A DNA stretch of 64,000 nt from Prevotella sp. Rep29 (GCF_019551475.1 NZ_CP047159.1:992001-1056000); one strand, 5' to 3'; positions 50,644 to 61,269 are shown, counted from the first letter of the stretch. Numbers and translations are program-made. The notes: generated by a model not told the origin, from the sequence alone.

Positions 50644-52617
50644 ATGAGCAGGTGTCGGAAGATACTTCTTTTGCTATTGTGTTTTTCTCCGCTCACATCT
50701 TTGGCGCAGTTCAACGTTGACCGCCTGATTATGAGCGGCAGGAGCTCGTTGTATTATGAAGATTACGTACTTTCGATACAATATTTCAGCCGTGCCATTT
50801 CCTACAAGCCCTATCTTTATGAGGCTTGGTATTATCGAGCCATCGCCAAGTTCTACCTCGACGATTTCATCGGAGCGGAGAACGACTGCTCGGAAGCCAT
50901 TACCCTCAATCCCTATATTGCCGGTATCTATGAACTGAGAGGCTTGTGCCGTATTCGTCAGCGCCATTTTGAAGAAGCGATTGGCGATTATGACAAGGCA
51001 CTTCTCTACCAACCGTCAGGGCAGAATCTTTGGTTCAACCGCGCCCTTTGCCGCGTGGAACTGAAAGATTATCAGCACGCACATGAGGAACTCGACTCCA
51101 TGATTCAGCGTTGGGGCGACTTCTCACGGGCGTATTCCGTCAAGGCAGAAATGTATATGCGGGAGAAAGACACGACTGCGGCAGTCACGTGGTTGGACAA
51201 AAGCCTGAAAGTAGATCCCTATGACGGAGAGGCGTGGATGGTATGGGCAAGCATCAATATGTCGCGAGGGAATTGGCAGGATGCAGAGCAGCAGCTTTCC
51301 AAGGCGATACATTTGAAGCCGAAGCTGGTAAGCAACTATGTGAACCGTGCTTTGGTGCGTCTGAATGTCAACAACCTGCGTGGTGCGATGGCTGATTATG
51401 ACATGGCAATCGACCTCGACCCGAACAATTTCCTTGCTCACTACAACCGGGGCTTGCTCCGTGTGCAAGTGGGCGATGACAACCGGGCGATAGAAGACTT
51501 CAACTATGTGCTCAGGATGGAACCCGGCAATTTGATGGCGACCTACAACCGTGCGACCCTTCACCATCGGACGGGCAACCTGCGTGCTGCCATTGTTGAC
51601 TATACGAAGGTGATAGAGCAGTATCCTAACTTCTGGACGGGACTTCACAACCGGGCGGATTGCTATCGGCGGCTCGGTATGCATCGCCAAGCCGAGCTGG
51701 ATGAGTTCCGTATTCTGAAGGCACAGATGGATAAGCACGTCGGGATACAGCCGCGATGGACGAAGAACCAGCGGAAGCAGACACGAAAGAAGAGCGAGAT
51801 AGACTTCTCCAAGTACAATCAGATCGTGGTAGAGGATGAGGAAGTGGTTGAGCGTGAATACGAAAGTGCCTACCGCGGGCGCATACAAAACCGGAAAATC
51901 GACGTGGAATATATGCCGATGTACGAGGTTTCGTATCTGAAATACGCCAATGTCGTCAGTATGAACCAAGTGTTTGATAAGGAAGTGGAGGCTTTCAACC
52001 GCGTCGCTCGTCCGTCTCATGAACTCAAAGTGACGTGCAATCCGCACACGCTCAACGAAGAGCAGTCAGCCATTTATCTCAATCTGATAGACACCTTGTC
52101 GAGGCGTATTGATGGCGAACGCGACATGCAGTCGGTCAAGAGGCTTCTGTTGCAACGCGCCGTCGCGTATGGTGTCGTTCAGAATTTCGATGATGCCGTG
52201 CACGATATGACCACTTACCTGCAAATCGACAGCACGTCGGTCCTGGCATATTGGCAACGGGCGGTGTGTCTGGCGATGGAGAGCGAGTTTAGTGCCGCCC
52301 AGGGGATGGATACAAAAATCAAGATGGCGCGCGTGTTGGACGATTTGAATCATGCCATTGCGCTCGACCCGCAGAATGCTTTCCTGTTTTATAACAGGGG
52401 AAACCTGTATGTGCAGCGGAAGGAATACGAGCGAGCGATAGAAGATTACACGGCAGCAATCAGCATCAACCGAAGTTTGGCAGAGGCTTATTACAACCGT
52501 GGACTCGCCTATATCAACAGCGACAACAAGCGAAAGGGGCTGCAAGACCTCAGTAAGGCAGGCGAATTGGGTTTGTATAAGGCTTATAGCGTGATGAAAA
52601 AATATTCCGAAAAATAG
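50644..52617 (+). CDS. Periplasmic TPR-repeat protein (657 aa)
   Basis: A signal peptide (ILLLLLCFSPLTSLAQ) is followed by at least ten tetratricopeptide repeats (for example AWYYRAIAKFYLDDFIGAEN, AHYNRGLLRVQVGDDNRAIE, AYYNRGLAYINSDNKRKGLQ). A charged, non-repeat region near residues 370-470 (RKQTRKKSEIDFSKYNQIVV) separates two TPR blocks. It is likely a scaffold for envelope complexes; partner unknown. It follows def by about 50 bp and precedes a small gene by 12 bp. Confidence 0.88.
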   Translation: MSRCRKILLLLLCFSPLTSLAQFNVDRLIMSGRSSLYYEDYVLSIQYFSRAISYKPYLYEAWYYRAIAKFYLDDFIGAENDCSEAITLNPYIAGIYELRGLCRIRQRHFEEAIGDYDKALLYQPSGQNLWFNRALCRVELKDYQHAHEELDSMIQRWGDFSRAYSVKAEMYMREKDTTAAVTWLDKSLKVDPYDGEAWMVWASINMSRGNWQDAEQQLSKAIHLKPKLVSNYVNRALVRLNVNNLRGAMADYDMAIDLDPNNFLAHYNRGLLRVQVGDDNRAIEDFNYVLRMEPGNLMATYNRATLHHRTGNLRAAIVDYTKVIEQYPNFWTGLHNRADCYRRLGMHRQAELDEFRILKAQMDKHVGIQPRWTKNQRKQTRKKSEIDFSKYNQIVVEDEEVVEREYESAYRGRIQNRKIDVEYMPMYEVSYLKYANVVSMNQVFDKEVEAFNRVARPSHELKVTCNPHTLNEEQSAIYLNLIDTLSRRIDGERDMQSVKRLLLQRAVAYGVVQNFDDAVHDMTTYLQIDSTSVLAYWQRAVCLAMESEFSAAQGMDTKIKMARVLDDLNHAIALDPQNAFLFYNRGNLYVQRKEYERAIEDYTAAISINRSLAEAYYNRGLAYINSDNKRKGLQDLSKAGELGLYKAYSVMKKYSEK

Positions 52618-52629
52618 ATAATCTTGACC

Positions 52630-52833
52630 ATGGAAGAAGAACAAAAAGAAACAATACAAGCCTATCGGGAAGCGATTTGGAACGCCATGCTCGGAAAACT
52701 GGCAGCCAAAGGCGAGAAGGCAATGGACGAGAAGGAAGCACGCAAGTTGTTGGAACAGCTGACCGATGACGAACTTGCCGACGGAATTCTCTTCAATACG
52801 CCGGAAGACGTGGCAGATATCGTGCTCGTATAG
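52630..52833 (+). CDS. Small acidic helical protein (67 aa)
   Basis: Starts MEEEQKETIQAYREAIWNAM and ends LADGILFNTPEDVADIVLV. It is acidic and predicted all helical, without signal or Cys. I do not recognise the family. The ATG is chosen over a TTG two codons upstream. Probably translated from the TPR gene transcript. Confidence 0.6.
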   Translation: MEEEQKETIQAYREAIWNAMLGKLAAKGEKAMDEKEARKLLEQLTDDELADGILFNTPEDVADIVLV

Positions 52834-52925
52834 CAACCGCAAACGGCACGAATGGCAAGCGCAAACGGCACGAATGGCAACCGTAAACGGTAGCTTTAGA
52901 ATGCCTGAACGGCATGTTTATAACT
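52834..52925 (+). repeat. Short repeats in the spacer before the 52945 gene
   Basis: The word CGCAAACGGCACGAATGGCAA occurs twice head to tail (about 24 bp apart) and a third, degraded copy reads CCGTAAACGGTAGC. No coding function is visible; a palindromic ACCGTAAACGGT core lies in the last copy. Confidence 0.5.
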
Positions 52926-52944
52926 CATAAACGATAGAAAAGAG

Positions 52945-53262
52945 ATGGTAGAGAACTATAAAGTGATAACCCTTTGTGGCAGTACACGTTTCAAGGATGC
53001 GTTCTTTGACGTGCAGAAGCGCCTTTCTTTAGAAGGCAACATCGTCATCAGCGTCGGCTTGTTCGGGCATTCCGGTGACGAAGAGGTGTGGAAGCCAGGC
53101 GTCAAGGAGATGTTGGACGACATGCACCTGCGGAAAATCGATATGGCAGACGAAATCTTCGTCGTCAATCCCGGTGGCTATATCGGCGAGAGTACGCGTC
53201 GCGAGATAGCATACGCCAAGGAAACAGGCAAGGCGGTCAGCTATTTAGAGCAACCGGAATAA
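52945..53262 (+). CDS. Nucleoside 2-deoxyribosyltransferase-fold protein (105 aa)
   Basis: A short Rossmann-like protein: VITLCGSTRFKDAFFDVQKR at the N-terminus, MHLRKIDMADEIFVVNPGGY, and IGESTRREIAYAKETGKAV at the C-terminus. The G-S-T-R and the conserved Glu of GESTRREIAYA are the pattern of the 2-deoxyribosyltransferase/DUF4406 clan. The substrate is unknown; a role in nucleotide salvage is plausible. Confidence 0.7.
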   Translation: MVENYKVITLCGSTRFKDAFFDVQKRLSLEGNIVISVGLFGHSGDEEVWKPGVKEMLDDMHLRKIDMADEIFVVNPGGYIGESTRREIAYAKETGKAVSYLEQPE

Positions 53263-53282
53263 TATCTTTTCAACCGAAATCA

Positions 53283-54482
53283 ATGGCACACGGCTTGTTC
53301 CGACATATCGTCCCCTCGTCGTTCAGCAAACTTTTCCTCTTGCTGTTCGCCCTTTTGTTGACAGCATGCGAGAAGGGAAACACGTTGCAGACGACCCCTT
53401 GGGGGACGGTCATAGGCGACAGCGTCAGCTCGAAAGAGCATTATTCGCTCTACGATATTGTCGCCAACGGTGAACTCATCCTCCTCACCCTGTCAGGTCC
53501 TGACACCTATTATGAATATCGGGGTGGAGGCTTGGGCACCCAATATCTGCTTTGCGAGAAGTTCGCGCAGCAGTTGGGGGTCTCCGTGCGGGTGGAAGTG
53601 TGTCGCGATACGTCGGAGATGGTGGGGCGCTTGCTCAAGGGCGAGGGCGATATTATGATTCCAGCCGACTCCTCTACGCTGGAGAATGCGCAGCTTATTG
53701 TTGCCGACAAGCGCATACCGTGGGCGGTATTGAAAACGAATGCCGAACTTGCAGACACCATCAGCCGCTGGTATCGTCCCGACTATCTGGCGGAAGTGAA
53801 GAGCGAACAGCAGACAGCCTTCTCCCCGCAAAGCGTTCAGCGACGGGTGTATTCGCCCATGCTCAATCAGCAGAAAGGCATCATCTCCAACTACGACCAT
53901 CTTTTCAAGCGCTATGCACCGGTGGCACGTGTCGATTGGCGCCTGTTGGCAGCGCTGAGCTATCAGGAGTCGTGTTTCGACCCTAACGCCCGTTCATGGG
54001 CAGGAGCCTGCGGACTGATGCAGATTATGCCGAGAACAGGTGCCCAATATGGGCTTCCGCAATCAGAATTGTTCAATCCGGAAGCCAATATAGAGACCTC
54101 TACCCGCATCATCCGGAAACTGAAAGACCAGTTTCGGGACATTCCTCGTGAAGGCGAGCGCCTCAACTTCGTGCTTGCCAGCTATAATGGGGGAGTGGCA
54201 CATGTGCGCGACGCTATGGCTCTGGCACGCAAATACGGGAAGAATCCCCACCGTTGGCGCGACGTTTCCGAGTATATTCTGCTGCTGAGCCAGCCACAAT
54301 ACTATCAAGACCCCGTCGTGAAAAGCGGCTATATGCGAGGGACGGAGACGTATAATTACGTGCGCTTGGTGCTCCAGCGCTATGCCCATTATCGCGGTTC
54401 TGCCATTGGCGGCGGAGGGTATGGCTTCGGTGACAGCCAGGCACCCAAGCAAGCCACCAGGCGTCATCGCTTCAAATTGTAG
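53283..54482 (+). CDS. Membrane-bound lytic murein transglycosylase, MltF-like lipoprotein (399 aa)
   Basis: Signal peptide with lipobox LLTAC (ILFLLLFALLLTAC-like). Residues 40-200 are a periplasmic substrate-binding-like domain (YEYRGGGLGTQYLLCEKFAQ). A lysozyme-like SLT domain follows (LLAALSYQESCFDPNARSWA with the catalytic Glu, then GACGLMQIMPRTGAQYG, and NFVLASYNGGVAHVRDAM). This two-domain order is that of MltF. The ATG at MAHGLFRHIV is used; the frame is open for 65 codons further upstream but overlaps the previous gene. Confidence 0.88.
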   Translation: MAHGLFRHIVPSSFSKLFLLLFALLLTACEKGNTLQTTPWGTVIGDSVSSKEHYSLYDIVANGELILLTLSGPDTYYEYRGGGLGTQYLLCEKFAQQLGVSVRVEVCRDTSEMVGRLLKGEGDIMIPADSSTLENAQLIVADKRIPWAVLKTNAELADTISRWYRPDYLAEVKSEQQTAFSPQSVQRRVYSPMLNQQKGIISNYDHLFKRYAPVARVDWRLLAALSYQESCFDPNARSWAGACGLMQIMPRTGAQYGLPQSELFNPEANIETSTRIIRKLKDQFRDIPREGERLNFVLASYNGGVAHVRDAMALARKYGKNPHRWRDVSEYILLLSQPQYYQDPVVKSGYMRGTETYNYVRLVLQRYAHYRGSAIGGGGYGFGDSQAPKQATRRHRFKL

Positions 54483-54610
54483 GGAGAAACCCTTTCCCTG
54501 ATTGCCGCATGGCGCTTTCAACGATGATTCTTCCGGCATTTTTCGAAAGAATGAATACCTCCCGTGCGCAAATAAACATTGTTTTATTTTGTGTTTCCCT
54601 CAATTTCCAC

Positions 54611-54618
54611 TATCTTTG
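54611..54618 (+). promoter_or_regulatory. -7 box for the PBP1A operon
   Basis: TATCTTTG lies 25 bp before the PBP1A ATG, in an AT-rich context. Confidence 0.6.
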
Positions 54619-54642
54619 TAGGCAAAACATCAAGAAAGAAAA

Positions 54643-56952
54643 ATGAGAAAAAAAGTCATACGCATACTTTGGAAGACGCTGTTTTCAATCATCGGCGTGC
54701 TTTTTGTTATCTTCGTTGCCATTTGGAACGGGTGGATAGGCTACATGCCCGACATCGAAGACTTGCAGAATCCAATCAGCAAATACGCCTCACAGATATA
54801 TTCCGCTGACGGAAAGGTGCTCGGTACCTACAACGAGAATCGTGACAACCGTATCGCTGTCGGCTATGCAAAGCTGTCGCCCTATCTCGTCCAGGCACTC
54901 GTGGCTACCGAAGACGAGCGTTTCTATGAGCATTCAGGCATCGATTTCATCGCCTTGTCGAGAGCCATTCTCAAGCGTGGCATCATGCAACAGCATAGTG
55001 CGGGTGGAGGCTCGACCATCACCCAGCAGTTGGCTAAGCAGTTATATTCGGAGAAGGCACACTCTACGTTGGGGCGTCTTCTTCAAAAGCCAATCGAATG
55101 GATTATTGCCGTCAAGTTGGAACGCAACTTCACGAAGGAAGAAATCATCGCCATGTACCTGAATTATTTCGATTATCTGCACAATGCCGTGGGAATCAAG
55201 TCGGCTGCAAATACCTATTTCCGCAAGGAGCCGCAAGACCTGACGGTCACCGAGGCGGCAACGCTGATAGGTCTTTGCAAGAATCCGTCGCTCTATAACC
55301 CCGTTCGCTATCCTGAGCGTTGCGTGGAGCGGCGAAACGTAGTGCTCTCGCAGATGCAAAAAGCGGGCTATATGAGCAGCGCCGAATGCGATAAATATTC
55401 CGCCGAACCACTCGGACTCAACTTCCATCGTGCCAGCCATCGCGAGCAGACGGCACCTTATTTCCGCGAATATCTGCGGCAATACATGATGGCAAAGAAG
55501 CCCGACCTTGCCAATTATCCTTCGTGGAACAAGCGGCAGTATCACATTGACTCCATCGCATGGGAGACCGACCCGCTTTATGGATGGTGTAACAAGAACC
55601 TCAAGAAGAACGGCGACCCCTATGATGTCAATACCGACGGATTGAGAATCTACACCACCATCGACACACGTATGCAGAAATATGCCGAGGAAGCCGTGTA
55701 TGAACACATGACAAAATACCTTCAGCCAACGTTCAACAACGAGTTGCGGCTGCGTCGTAATGCTCCCTTCTCAGACAATCTGACCGCCAGCCAGGTGACA
55801 GCCATCATGAACCGCTCCATTCGTCAGAGCGAACGCTATCGGGTGTTGAAGGAAGCGGGCTACTCCGAAGAAGACATCAATAAGGCATTCGATACCAAAG
55901 TAGATATGACGGTGTTCTCTTACAAAGGCGAAATCGACACGATGATGACACCGAGAGACTCCATCAAGTATTATAAGAAAATGCTTCGTGCCGGCTTCGT
56001 GAGCATGGACCCGATGACGGGAGCCGTGAAAGCATACGTCGGCGGAGTGAACTACAACTTCTTCCAATACGACATGGGTATGATGGGACGGCGCCAAGTA
56101 GGTTCTACCATCAAGCCATTCCTCTATTCAATGGCGATGCAGAACGGCTATTCGCCCTGCGATGTGGCACCCAACGTGGCGCGTACCTACATCGTTGCTG
56201 GCAAACCATGGACGCCGCGTAACGGTAGCCGAAGCCGATACGGACAGATGGTGACCTTGAAATGGGGATTGGCACAGTCGAACAACTGGATTTCCGCCTA
56301 CCTCATGAGCCGCCTCAATCCTCATGCTTTCGTGCAACTGCTCAACCAATACGGCATCAACAATCCCGACATCCATCCCTCGATGGCATTGTGTCTCGGA
56401 CCTTGTGAGGTGTCGGTCGGCGAGATGGTCAGCGCCTATACCGCCTTTGTGAATCACGGCATTCGTTGTGCACCGATGATGGTGACCCGTATCGAGGACA
56501 ATTCGGGCAACGTGCTTGCCGAATTCCAGCCGCGCATGAACGAAGTGATCAGCGAGAGCAATTCCTACAAGATGCTCGTCCTGCTGAAAGCGGTCGTCGA
56601 AGGCGGTACCGGTGGTCGTCTGCGTGCCCGCTACAATGTTCCGGGAGAGATTGGAGGCAAGACAGGAACCACGAATAAGAACTCCGACGCCTGGTTCATG
56701 GGCGTCACCCCGCAGCTCGTCAGCGGCTGTTGGGTTGGAGGAGAAGACCGCGACATCCACTTCGTATCGACTGCAACAGGTCAGGGTGCTGCCGTGGCGT
56801 TGCCGATTTGGGCATACTACATGAAGAAAATCTATGCCGACAAGTCGCTGAACTATTCTCCAGATGCCAAGTTCGACATTCCCGACAACTACGACCCCTG
56901 TGCCGAAGAGGTGTTAGGCTATGAAACAGGTATAGATGAAGTTTATGAATAG
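54643..56952 (+). CDS. Penicillin-binding protein 1A, bifunctional (769 aa)
   Basis: Polymerises and cross-links peptidoglycan. One N-terminal membrane helix (TLFSIIGVLFVIFVAIWNGW), then a GT51 domain with TEDERFYEHSGIDFIALSRA and GGGSTITQQLAKQLYSEKA, KEEIIAMYLNYFDYL. The transpeptidase has SxxK in GSTIKPFLYS (about residue 487), SxN in QSNNWISAYL and KTGTT near residue 673. It heads a likely unit with the downstream MFS gene (9-bp gap). Confidence 0.95.
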   Translation: MRKKVIRILWKTLFSIIGVLFVIFVAIWNGWIGYMPDIEDLQNPISKYASQIYSADGKVLGTYNENRDNRIAVGYAKLSPYLVQALVATEDERFYEHSGIDFIALSRAILKRGIMQQHSAGGGSTITQQLAKQLYSEKAHSTLGRLLQKPIEWIIAVKLERNFTKEEIIAMYLNYFDYLHNAVGIKSAANTYFRKEPQDLTVTEAATLIGLCKNPSLYNPVRYPERCVERRNVVLSQMQKAGYMSSAECDKYSAEPLGLNFHRASHREQTAPYFREYLRQYMMAKKPDLANYPSWNKRQYHIDSIAWETDPLYGWCNKNLKKNGDPYDVNTDGLRIYTTIDTRMQKYAEEAVYEHMTKYLQPTFNNELRLRRNAPFSDNLTASQVTAIMNRSIRQSERYRVLKEAGYSEEDINKAFDTKVDMTVFSYKGEIDTMMTPRDSIKYYKKMLRAGFVSMDPMTGAVKAYVGGVNYNFFQYDMGMMGRRQVGSTIKPFLYSMAMQNGYSPCDVAPNVARTYIVAGKPWTPRNGSRSRYGQMVTLKWGLAQSNNWISAYLMSRLNPHAFVQLLNQYGINNPDIHPSMALCLGPCEVSVGEMVSAYTAFVNHGIRCAPMMVTRIEDNSGNVLAEFQPRMNEVISESNSYKMLVLLKAVVEGGTGGRLRARYNVPGEIGGKTGTTNKNSDAWFMGVTPQLVSGCWVGGEDRDIHFVSTATGQGAAVALPIWAYYMKKIYADKSLNYSPDAKFDIPDNYDPCAEEVLGYETGIDEVYE

Positions 56953-56961
56953 ATAAGGAAT

Positions 56962-58311
56962 ATGCAGGAAAAAAGGGTAGAAGACAATCTGCAGGTGGAT
57001 ACTTCAAGAAACGACTTGCAGACAGAGAAGGTAGAAAGTAAAAAGAAGGTGTTGCCCATTGCTTGGGTACCCACGTTGTATTTTGCCATGGGAATGCCCT
57101 TCGTGGTGCTGAACATGGTGTGTGCGCTGATGTATAAGGGCATGGGTGTTTCCGATACGCAGATAGCTTTCTGGACATCACTCATCATGCTGCCGTGGAC
57201 GTTGAAACCGTTGTGGAGTCCGTTTCTTGAAATCTATAAGACGAAAAAGTTTTTCGTCGTTCTGACACAAGTTCTTTCCGGTGTGATGTTTGCCTTGGTT
57301 GCCATGGCGCTCCATCTGCCCGACTTCTTCGTCATCACGATAGCGCTGTTGGCGGTTGTGGCTATCAGCGGTGCCACTCACGATATTGCAGCAGACGGAA
57401 CCTACATGTCAGTCCTCTCGAAGGATGAGCAGGCGCGATGGATAGGGTGGCAAGGGGCTTTTTATAACATAGCGAAGATTGCGGCTACGGGCGGACTTGT
57501 CTATCTCGCAGGTGTGTTGAAAGACATGGTGGGAGTCACCAAGTCGTGGATGATTGTCATGTTGGCGATAGGCATTCTCATGATTATCCTGGGCGTTTAC
57601 CATTATTCCATGCTGCCGCAAGACAGGCAGGCAGTGAGCAAGAAGCGCGGACTGGCAGAGACATGGCATGAGTTGTGGCGCGTGCTTACAGAGTTCTTCA
57701 AGAAGAAACACATTGTCTATTATATATTCTTCATCATTCTCTATCGCTTTGCCGAGGGATTTGTCATGAAGATTGTGCCGTTGTTCCTCAAAGCCCCTCG
57801 TGCCGAGCAAGGGTTGGGCTTGACAGAACAGCAGATAGGCTTGTGCTACGGCACGTTCGGAGCAGCTGCTTTCGTGCTCGGTTCCATCCTGGCAGGATAT
57901 TATATAGCCCATCGGGGACTTCAGAAGTCGCTCTTTTCGTTGGCAGTCGTCTTCAATTTGCCGTTCGTGGCTTATACCCTTTTGGCTATCTATCAGCCCG
58001 AGAGTCTTTGGTTGATAGGCAGCGGTATTGTCATAGAGTATTTTGGCTATGGCTTCGGCTTCGTAGGGCTTACTCTTTTCATGATGCAGCAGATAGCTCC
58101 GGGCGAGCACCAGATGTCGCATTATGCCTTTGCGAGCGGCATCATGAACCTTGGCGTCATGCTTCCCGGCATGATGAGTGGTGCCATCAGCGATTGGCTT
58201 GGCTACAAGATGTTTTTCGTCTTCGTACTCTTCTGCACCATTCCCGCCCTTCTCATCACATGGTTTGTACCTTTTACGTATTCAGATAACAAAAACATAA
58301 CAGAAAAATGA
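56962..58311 (+). CDS. MFS transporter, 12 helices, probable oligosaccharide permease (449 aa)
   Basis: Hydrophobic segments of an MFS protein with a long polar N-terminus; [20 protein letters not shown] then [20 protein letters not shown] resembles AmpG-type permeases. Here a GH130 gene overlaps its stop by 4 bp, so a mannose-containing disaccharide is the more likely cargo, but muropeptides cannot be excluded because PBP1A lies just upstream. The prediction comes from context, not motif. Confidence 0.75.
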   Translation: MQEKRVEDNLQVDTSRNDLQTEKVESKKKVLPIAWVPTLYFAMGMPFVVLNMVCALMYKGMGVSDTQIAFWTSLIMLPWTLKPLWSPFLEIYKTKKFFVVLTQVLSGVMFALVAMALHLPDFFVITIALLAVVAISGATHDIAADGTYMSVLSKDEQARWIGWQGAFYNIAKIAATGGLVYLAGVLKDMVGVTKSWMIVMLAIGILMIILGVYHYSMLPQDRQAVSKKRGLAETWHELWRVLTEFFKKKHIVYYIFFIILYRFAEGFVMKIVPLFLKAPRAEQGLGLTEQQIGLCYGTFGAAAFVLGSILAGYYIAHRGLQKSLFSLAVVFNLPFVAYTLLAIYQPESLWLIGSGIVIEYFGYGFGFVGLTLFMMQQIAPGEHQMSHYAFASGIMNLGVMLPGMMSGAISDWLGYKMFFVFVLFCTIPALLITWFVPFTYSDNKNITEK

Positions 58312-59306
58312 GCAACTTAAAGATTCAGGGGCAGCCATTGCCCAATATGCCGTGGGAAGAGCGCCCGGCAGATTGCAAGAACGTGATGTGGCGTTATTCC
58401 AAGAACCCCATCATTCCGCGCGATTTACTCGCTACATCGAACAGTATTTTCAACAGCGCCGTCGTTCCCTTCAAAGACGGCTATGCCGGTGTGTTCCGTT
58501 GCGACGATACCAACCGCCGCATGACCCTTCATGCAGGTTTCAGCAAGAACGGCATCGACTGGAAAATCAACGAGGAGACGATACGTTTCGAGTGCGATAT
58601 CGAAGGCGTGAAGGAGTGGGTATATGGCTACGACCCGCGCGTCTGTTTCATCGACGACCGCTATTACGTCACGTGGTGCAACGGCTACCACGGTCCTACG
58701 ATTGGCGTAGCGTGGACCTTCGACTTCGAGACGTTCCATCAGGTGGAAAACGCCTTCCTGCCTTACAATCGCAACGGCGTGATGTTCCCCAGGAAAATCA
58801 ACGGCAACTTTGCCATGCTCAGCCGTCCGAGCGATACGGGGCATACTCCTTTTGGCGACATCTTCTATAGCGAGTCGCCCGACTTGGAGTTTTGGGGTCG
58901 CCACCGCCACGTCATGTCGCCCGCACCCTTCGAAGTGAGCGCATGGCAATGTATGAAAATCGGTGCCGGTTCCATACCTATCGAGACCTCTGAGGGCTGG
59001 CTGATGTTCTATCATGGCGTTCTCCGCTCCTGCAACGGCTACGTCTATGCCTTCGGTTCGGCGTTGCTCGACTTGGAAAAACCGTGGATAGCCACTCATC
59101 GTTCAGGACCTTACCTGATTTCTCCGCAGACGCCATACGAATGTATGGGCGACGTGCCGAACGTATGCTTCCCGTGTGCAGCCCTTCACGACCCCGAGAC
59201 CGACAGGGTGGCAGTCTATTACGGCTGTGCCGACACGGTTACGTCATTGGCTTTCGGCCGCATTTCCGAAATCGTAGCGTTCACCAAGCGCACAAGCATC
59301 ATCTAA
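58308..59306 (+). CDS. GH130 family glycoside phosphorylase (332 aa)
   Basis: Five-bladed beta-propeller of GH130, acting by phosphorolysis on beta-mannosides. Motifs: [20 protein letters not shown], the catalytic Asp in [40 protein letters not shown], and [20 protein letters not shown]. Probably yields mannose-1-phosphate from beta-1,4-mannobiose or mannosyl-glucose delivered by the overlapping MFS permease. The exact subfamily was not assigned. Confidence 0.88.
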   Translation: MSNLKIQGQPLPNMPWEERPADCKNVMWRYSKNPIIPRDLLATSNSIFNSAVVPFKDGYAGVFRCDDTNRRMTLHAGFSKNGIDWKINEETIRFECDIEGVKEWVYGYDPRVCFIDDRYYVTWCNGYHGPTIGVAWTFDFETFHQVENAFLPYNRNGVMFPRKINGNFAMLSRPSDTGHTPFGDIFYSESPDLEFWGRHRHVMSPAPFEVSAWQCMKIGAGSIPIETSEGWLMFYHGVLRSCNGYVYAFGSALLDLEKPWIATHRSGPYLISPQTPYECMGDVPNVCFPCAALHDPETDRVAVYYGCADTVTSLAFGRISEIVAFTKRTSII

Positions 59307-59329
59307 TAACATAGCCGCTCCGCCACAGG

Positions 59330-60895
59330 ATGATACAAGAACTGCAGGTGCGCCTGCTGCCACAACAAGCCGCTTCCGGGCAGACCATCCGCGAATACGT
59401 CGCCCGGGAGAAAGGCATCGATGCCCGCACAATCACCTCCGTCAGAGTGCTGAAGCGGTCGGTCGATGCGCGTCATCGCACCATCTTCATCAACCTCACC
59501 CTTCGGCTTTACATCAACGAAGAACCTGCCGACGATGCCTTTACGCCCATCCGATACGGAGACGTGTCAGAAGCCGCCCAAGTCATCGTGGTCGGTGCAG
59601 GGCCCGGCGGACTCTTTGCCGCCCTCCGGCTCATCGAACTGGGACTGCGACCCATTGTCGTGGAGCGGGGAAAAGACGTGCACGAGCGCAAAAAAGACCT
59701 GGCACGCATCACCAAGGAGCAGCGTGTTGCCCCCGAGAGCAACTACTGTTTCGGCGAGGGAGGCGCGGGAGCCTATTCCGACGGCAAGCTCTACACCCGC
59801 TCGAAGAAACGTGGAAGCGTGGAGAAAATACTCAGCGTGTTCTGCCAGCATGGCGCCTCGACCGATATCCTTGCCGATGCCCATCCGCATATCGGAACCG
59901 ACAAACTGCCGCAAGTCATCGAAAACATGCGCAACACCATCCTCCGATGCGGCGGTGAAGTGCACTTCGAAACCAAGATGACCCGCCTCATTATCGAAGG
60001 CGACAGCGTGAAAGGTTGCGTGGCAGGCGGAAAAGAGTGGATAGGACCAGTCATTCTCGCCACCGGACATTCAGCCCGAGACGTCTATCGCTATCTCTCA
60101 GAAGCGAAAATCGACATCGAGCCCAAAGGTATCGCCGTCGGCGTGCGACTCGAACATCCCGCGCAGCTCATCGACCAGATACAATACCATCGCAAAGACG
60201 GGCGGGGAAAATACCTCCCAGCCGCCGAATACGCCTTCGTGACGCAGGTCGAAGGGCGCGGAGTCTATTCCTTCTGCATGTGCCCGGGAGGCTTCGTCAT
60301 CCCCGCAGCCACCGACAAGGAGCAGCTCGTCGTCAACGGCATGAGCCCCAGCAGCCGAGGCACCCAGTGGAGCAACAGCGGAATGGTCGTCGAAGTGCGC
60401 CCCGAAGACATCCCGGCAATGTATGACCAAGCCCCGGCAGACACACTCTCCGTGATGCACTTCCAGGAACACCTCGAGCGCATGGCATGGCAGCAGGGAA
60501 ACATGCGGCAGACAGCACCCGCACAGCGCATGGCAGACTTCGTGAACAACCGCCTCTCATACGACCTGCCACGCTCCTCATACGCCCCCGGACTCCTCTC
60601 GAGCCCCCTGCACTTCTGGTTGCCGGCAGCCATCTCGCACCGCCTGCAAGAAGCCTTCAAGACATTTGGCAGACAGGCTCACGGCATTCTCACCAACGAC
60701 GCCACGCTCATAGCCATCGAGACACGCACATCGTCGCCCCTACGCATCCTGCGCAGCCCCGACACCCTCCAGCATGTGCGCATCAGCGGACTATTCCCCT
60801 GCGGCGAAGGCGCCGGCTATGCCGGTGGCATCGTCTCGGCAGCCATCGACGGCGAGCGGTGTGCCGAAATGTGTAAGGAATTGATGGGGTCCTGA
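59330..60895 (+). CDS. NAD(P)/FAD-dependent oxidoreductase, COG2509-like (521 aa)
   Basis: An N-terminal RNA-binding-like domain (to about residue 75) precedes the FAD Rossmann motif VIVVGAGPGGLFAALRLIEL and PIVVERGKDVHERKKDLARI, then YCFGEGGAGAYSDGKLYTRS. The later ILATGHSARDVYRYLSEA and GLFPCGEGAGYAGGIVSAAI match the uncharacterised dehydrogenases of COG2509. It is cytosolic; the substrate is unknown. It follows GH130 by 23 bp. Confidence 0.85.
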   Translation: MIQELQVRLLPQQAASGQTIREYVAREKGIDARTITSVRVLKRSVDARHRTIFINLTLRLYINEEPADDAFTPIRYGDVSEAAQVIVVGAGPGGLFAALRLIELGLRPIVVERGKDVHERKKDLARITKEQRVAPESNYCFGEGGAGAYSDGKLYTRSKKRGSVEKILSVFCQHGASTDILADAHPHIGTDKLPQVIENMRNTILRCGGEVHFETKMTRLIIEGDSVKGCVAGGKEWIGPVILATGHSARDVYRYLSEAKIDIEPKGIAVGVRLEHPAQLIDQIQYHRKDGRGKYLPAAEYAFVTQVEGRGVYSFCMCPGGFVIPAATDKEQLVVNGMSPSSRGTQWSNSGMVVEVRPEDIPAMYDQAPADTLSVMHFQEHLERMAWQQGNMRQTAPAQRMADFVNNRLSYDLPRSSYAPGLLSSPLHFWLPAAISHRLQEAFKTFGRQAHGILTNDATLIAIETRTSSPLRILRSPDTLQHVRISGLFPCGEGAGYAGGIVSAAIDGERCAEMCKELMGS

Positions 60896-60972
60896 AACTG
60901 CGTCATAGTGTTGTTTCGAAATCTCGCTGTCATGCGGTGTAAATTCGGTGAAGATTACCACAAATCATGCCC

Positions 60973-61197
60973 TGTATAAACATACAGAAAAGGGTGTATA
61001 AACATGCAGTTGAACTTTCGTTTTCCAAAAGTTGAAGTTTTGCGCTCTAAAAGTTCAACTTTTGCGTCCTGAAAGTTCAACTTTTGCAAGCTGAAAGTTG
61101 AACTTTTGGAAAGCGGCATCTAATCTCTTAAAAATCAACGGTTTACATAATGACTTGCACTCGTTTTACCCTTGCATAAATATACAAAGGCAGCAAG
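60973..61197. repeat. Dispersed four-palindrome element, copy D
   Basis: Left flank CTGTATAAACATACAGAAAAG, GTATAAACATGCAGTTGAAC, four AAAGTTSAACTTTT-type palindromes at about 22-bp spacing, and right flank CATAAATATACAAAGGCAGC. Same landmark spacing as copies A and C, with high identity to C. It lies between the FAD gene and the convergent metallopeptidase. No other feature is seen from 60896 to 61269. Confidence 0.75.
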
Positions 61198-61269
61198 CTG
61201 CTAAGCGACGAAATGCGAAATTGTCAAACTTGCGTTGATGAGGTGTGGGCGAACGGGTTGGTAAAGATA

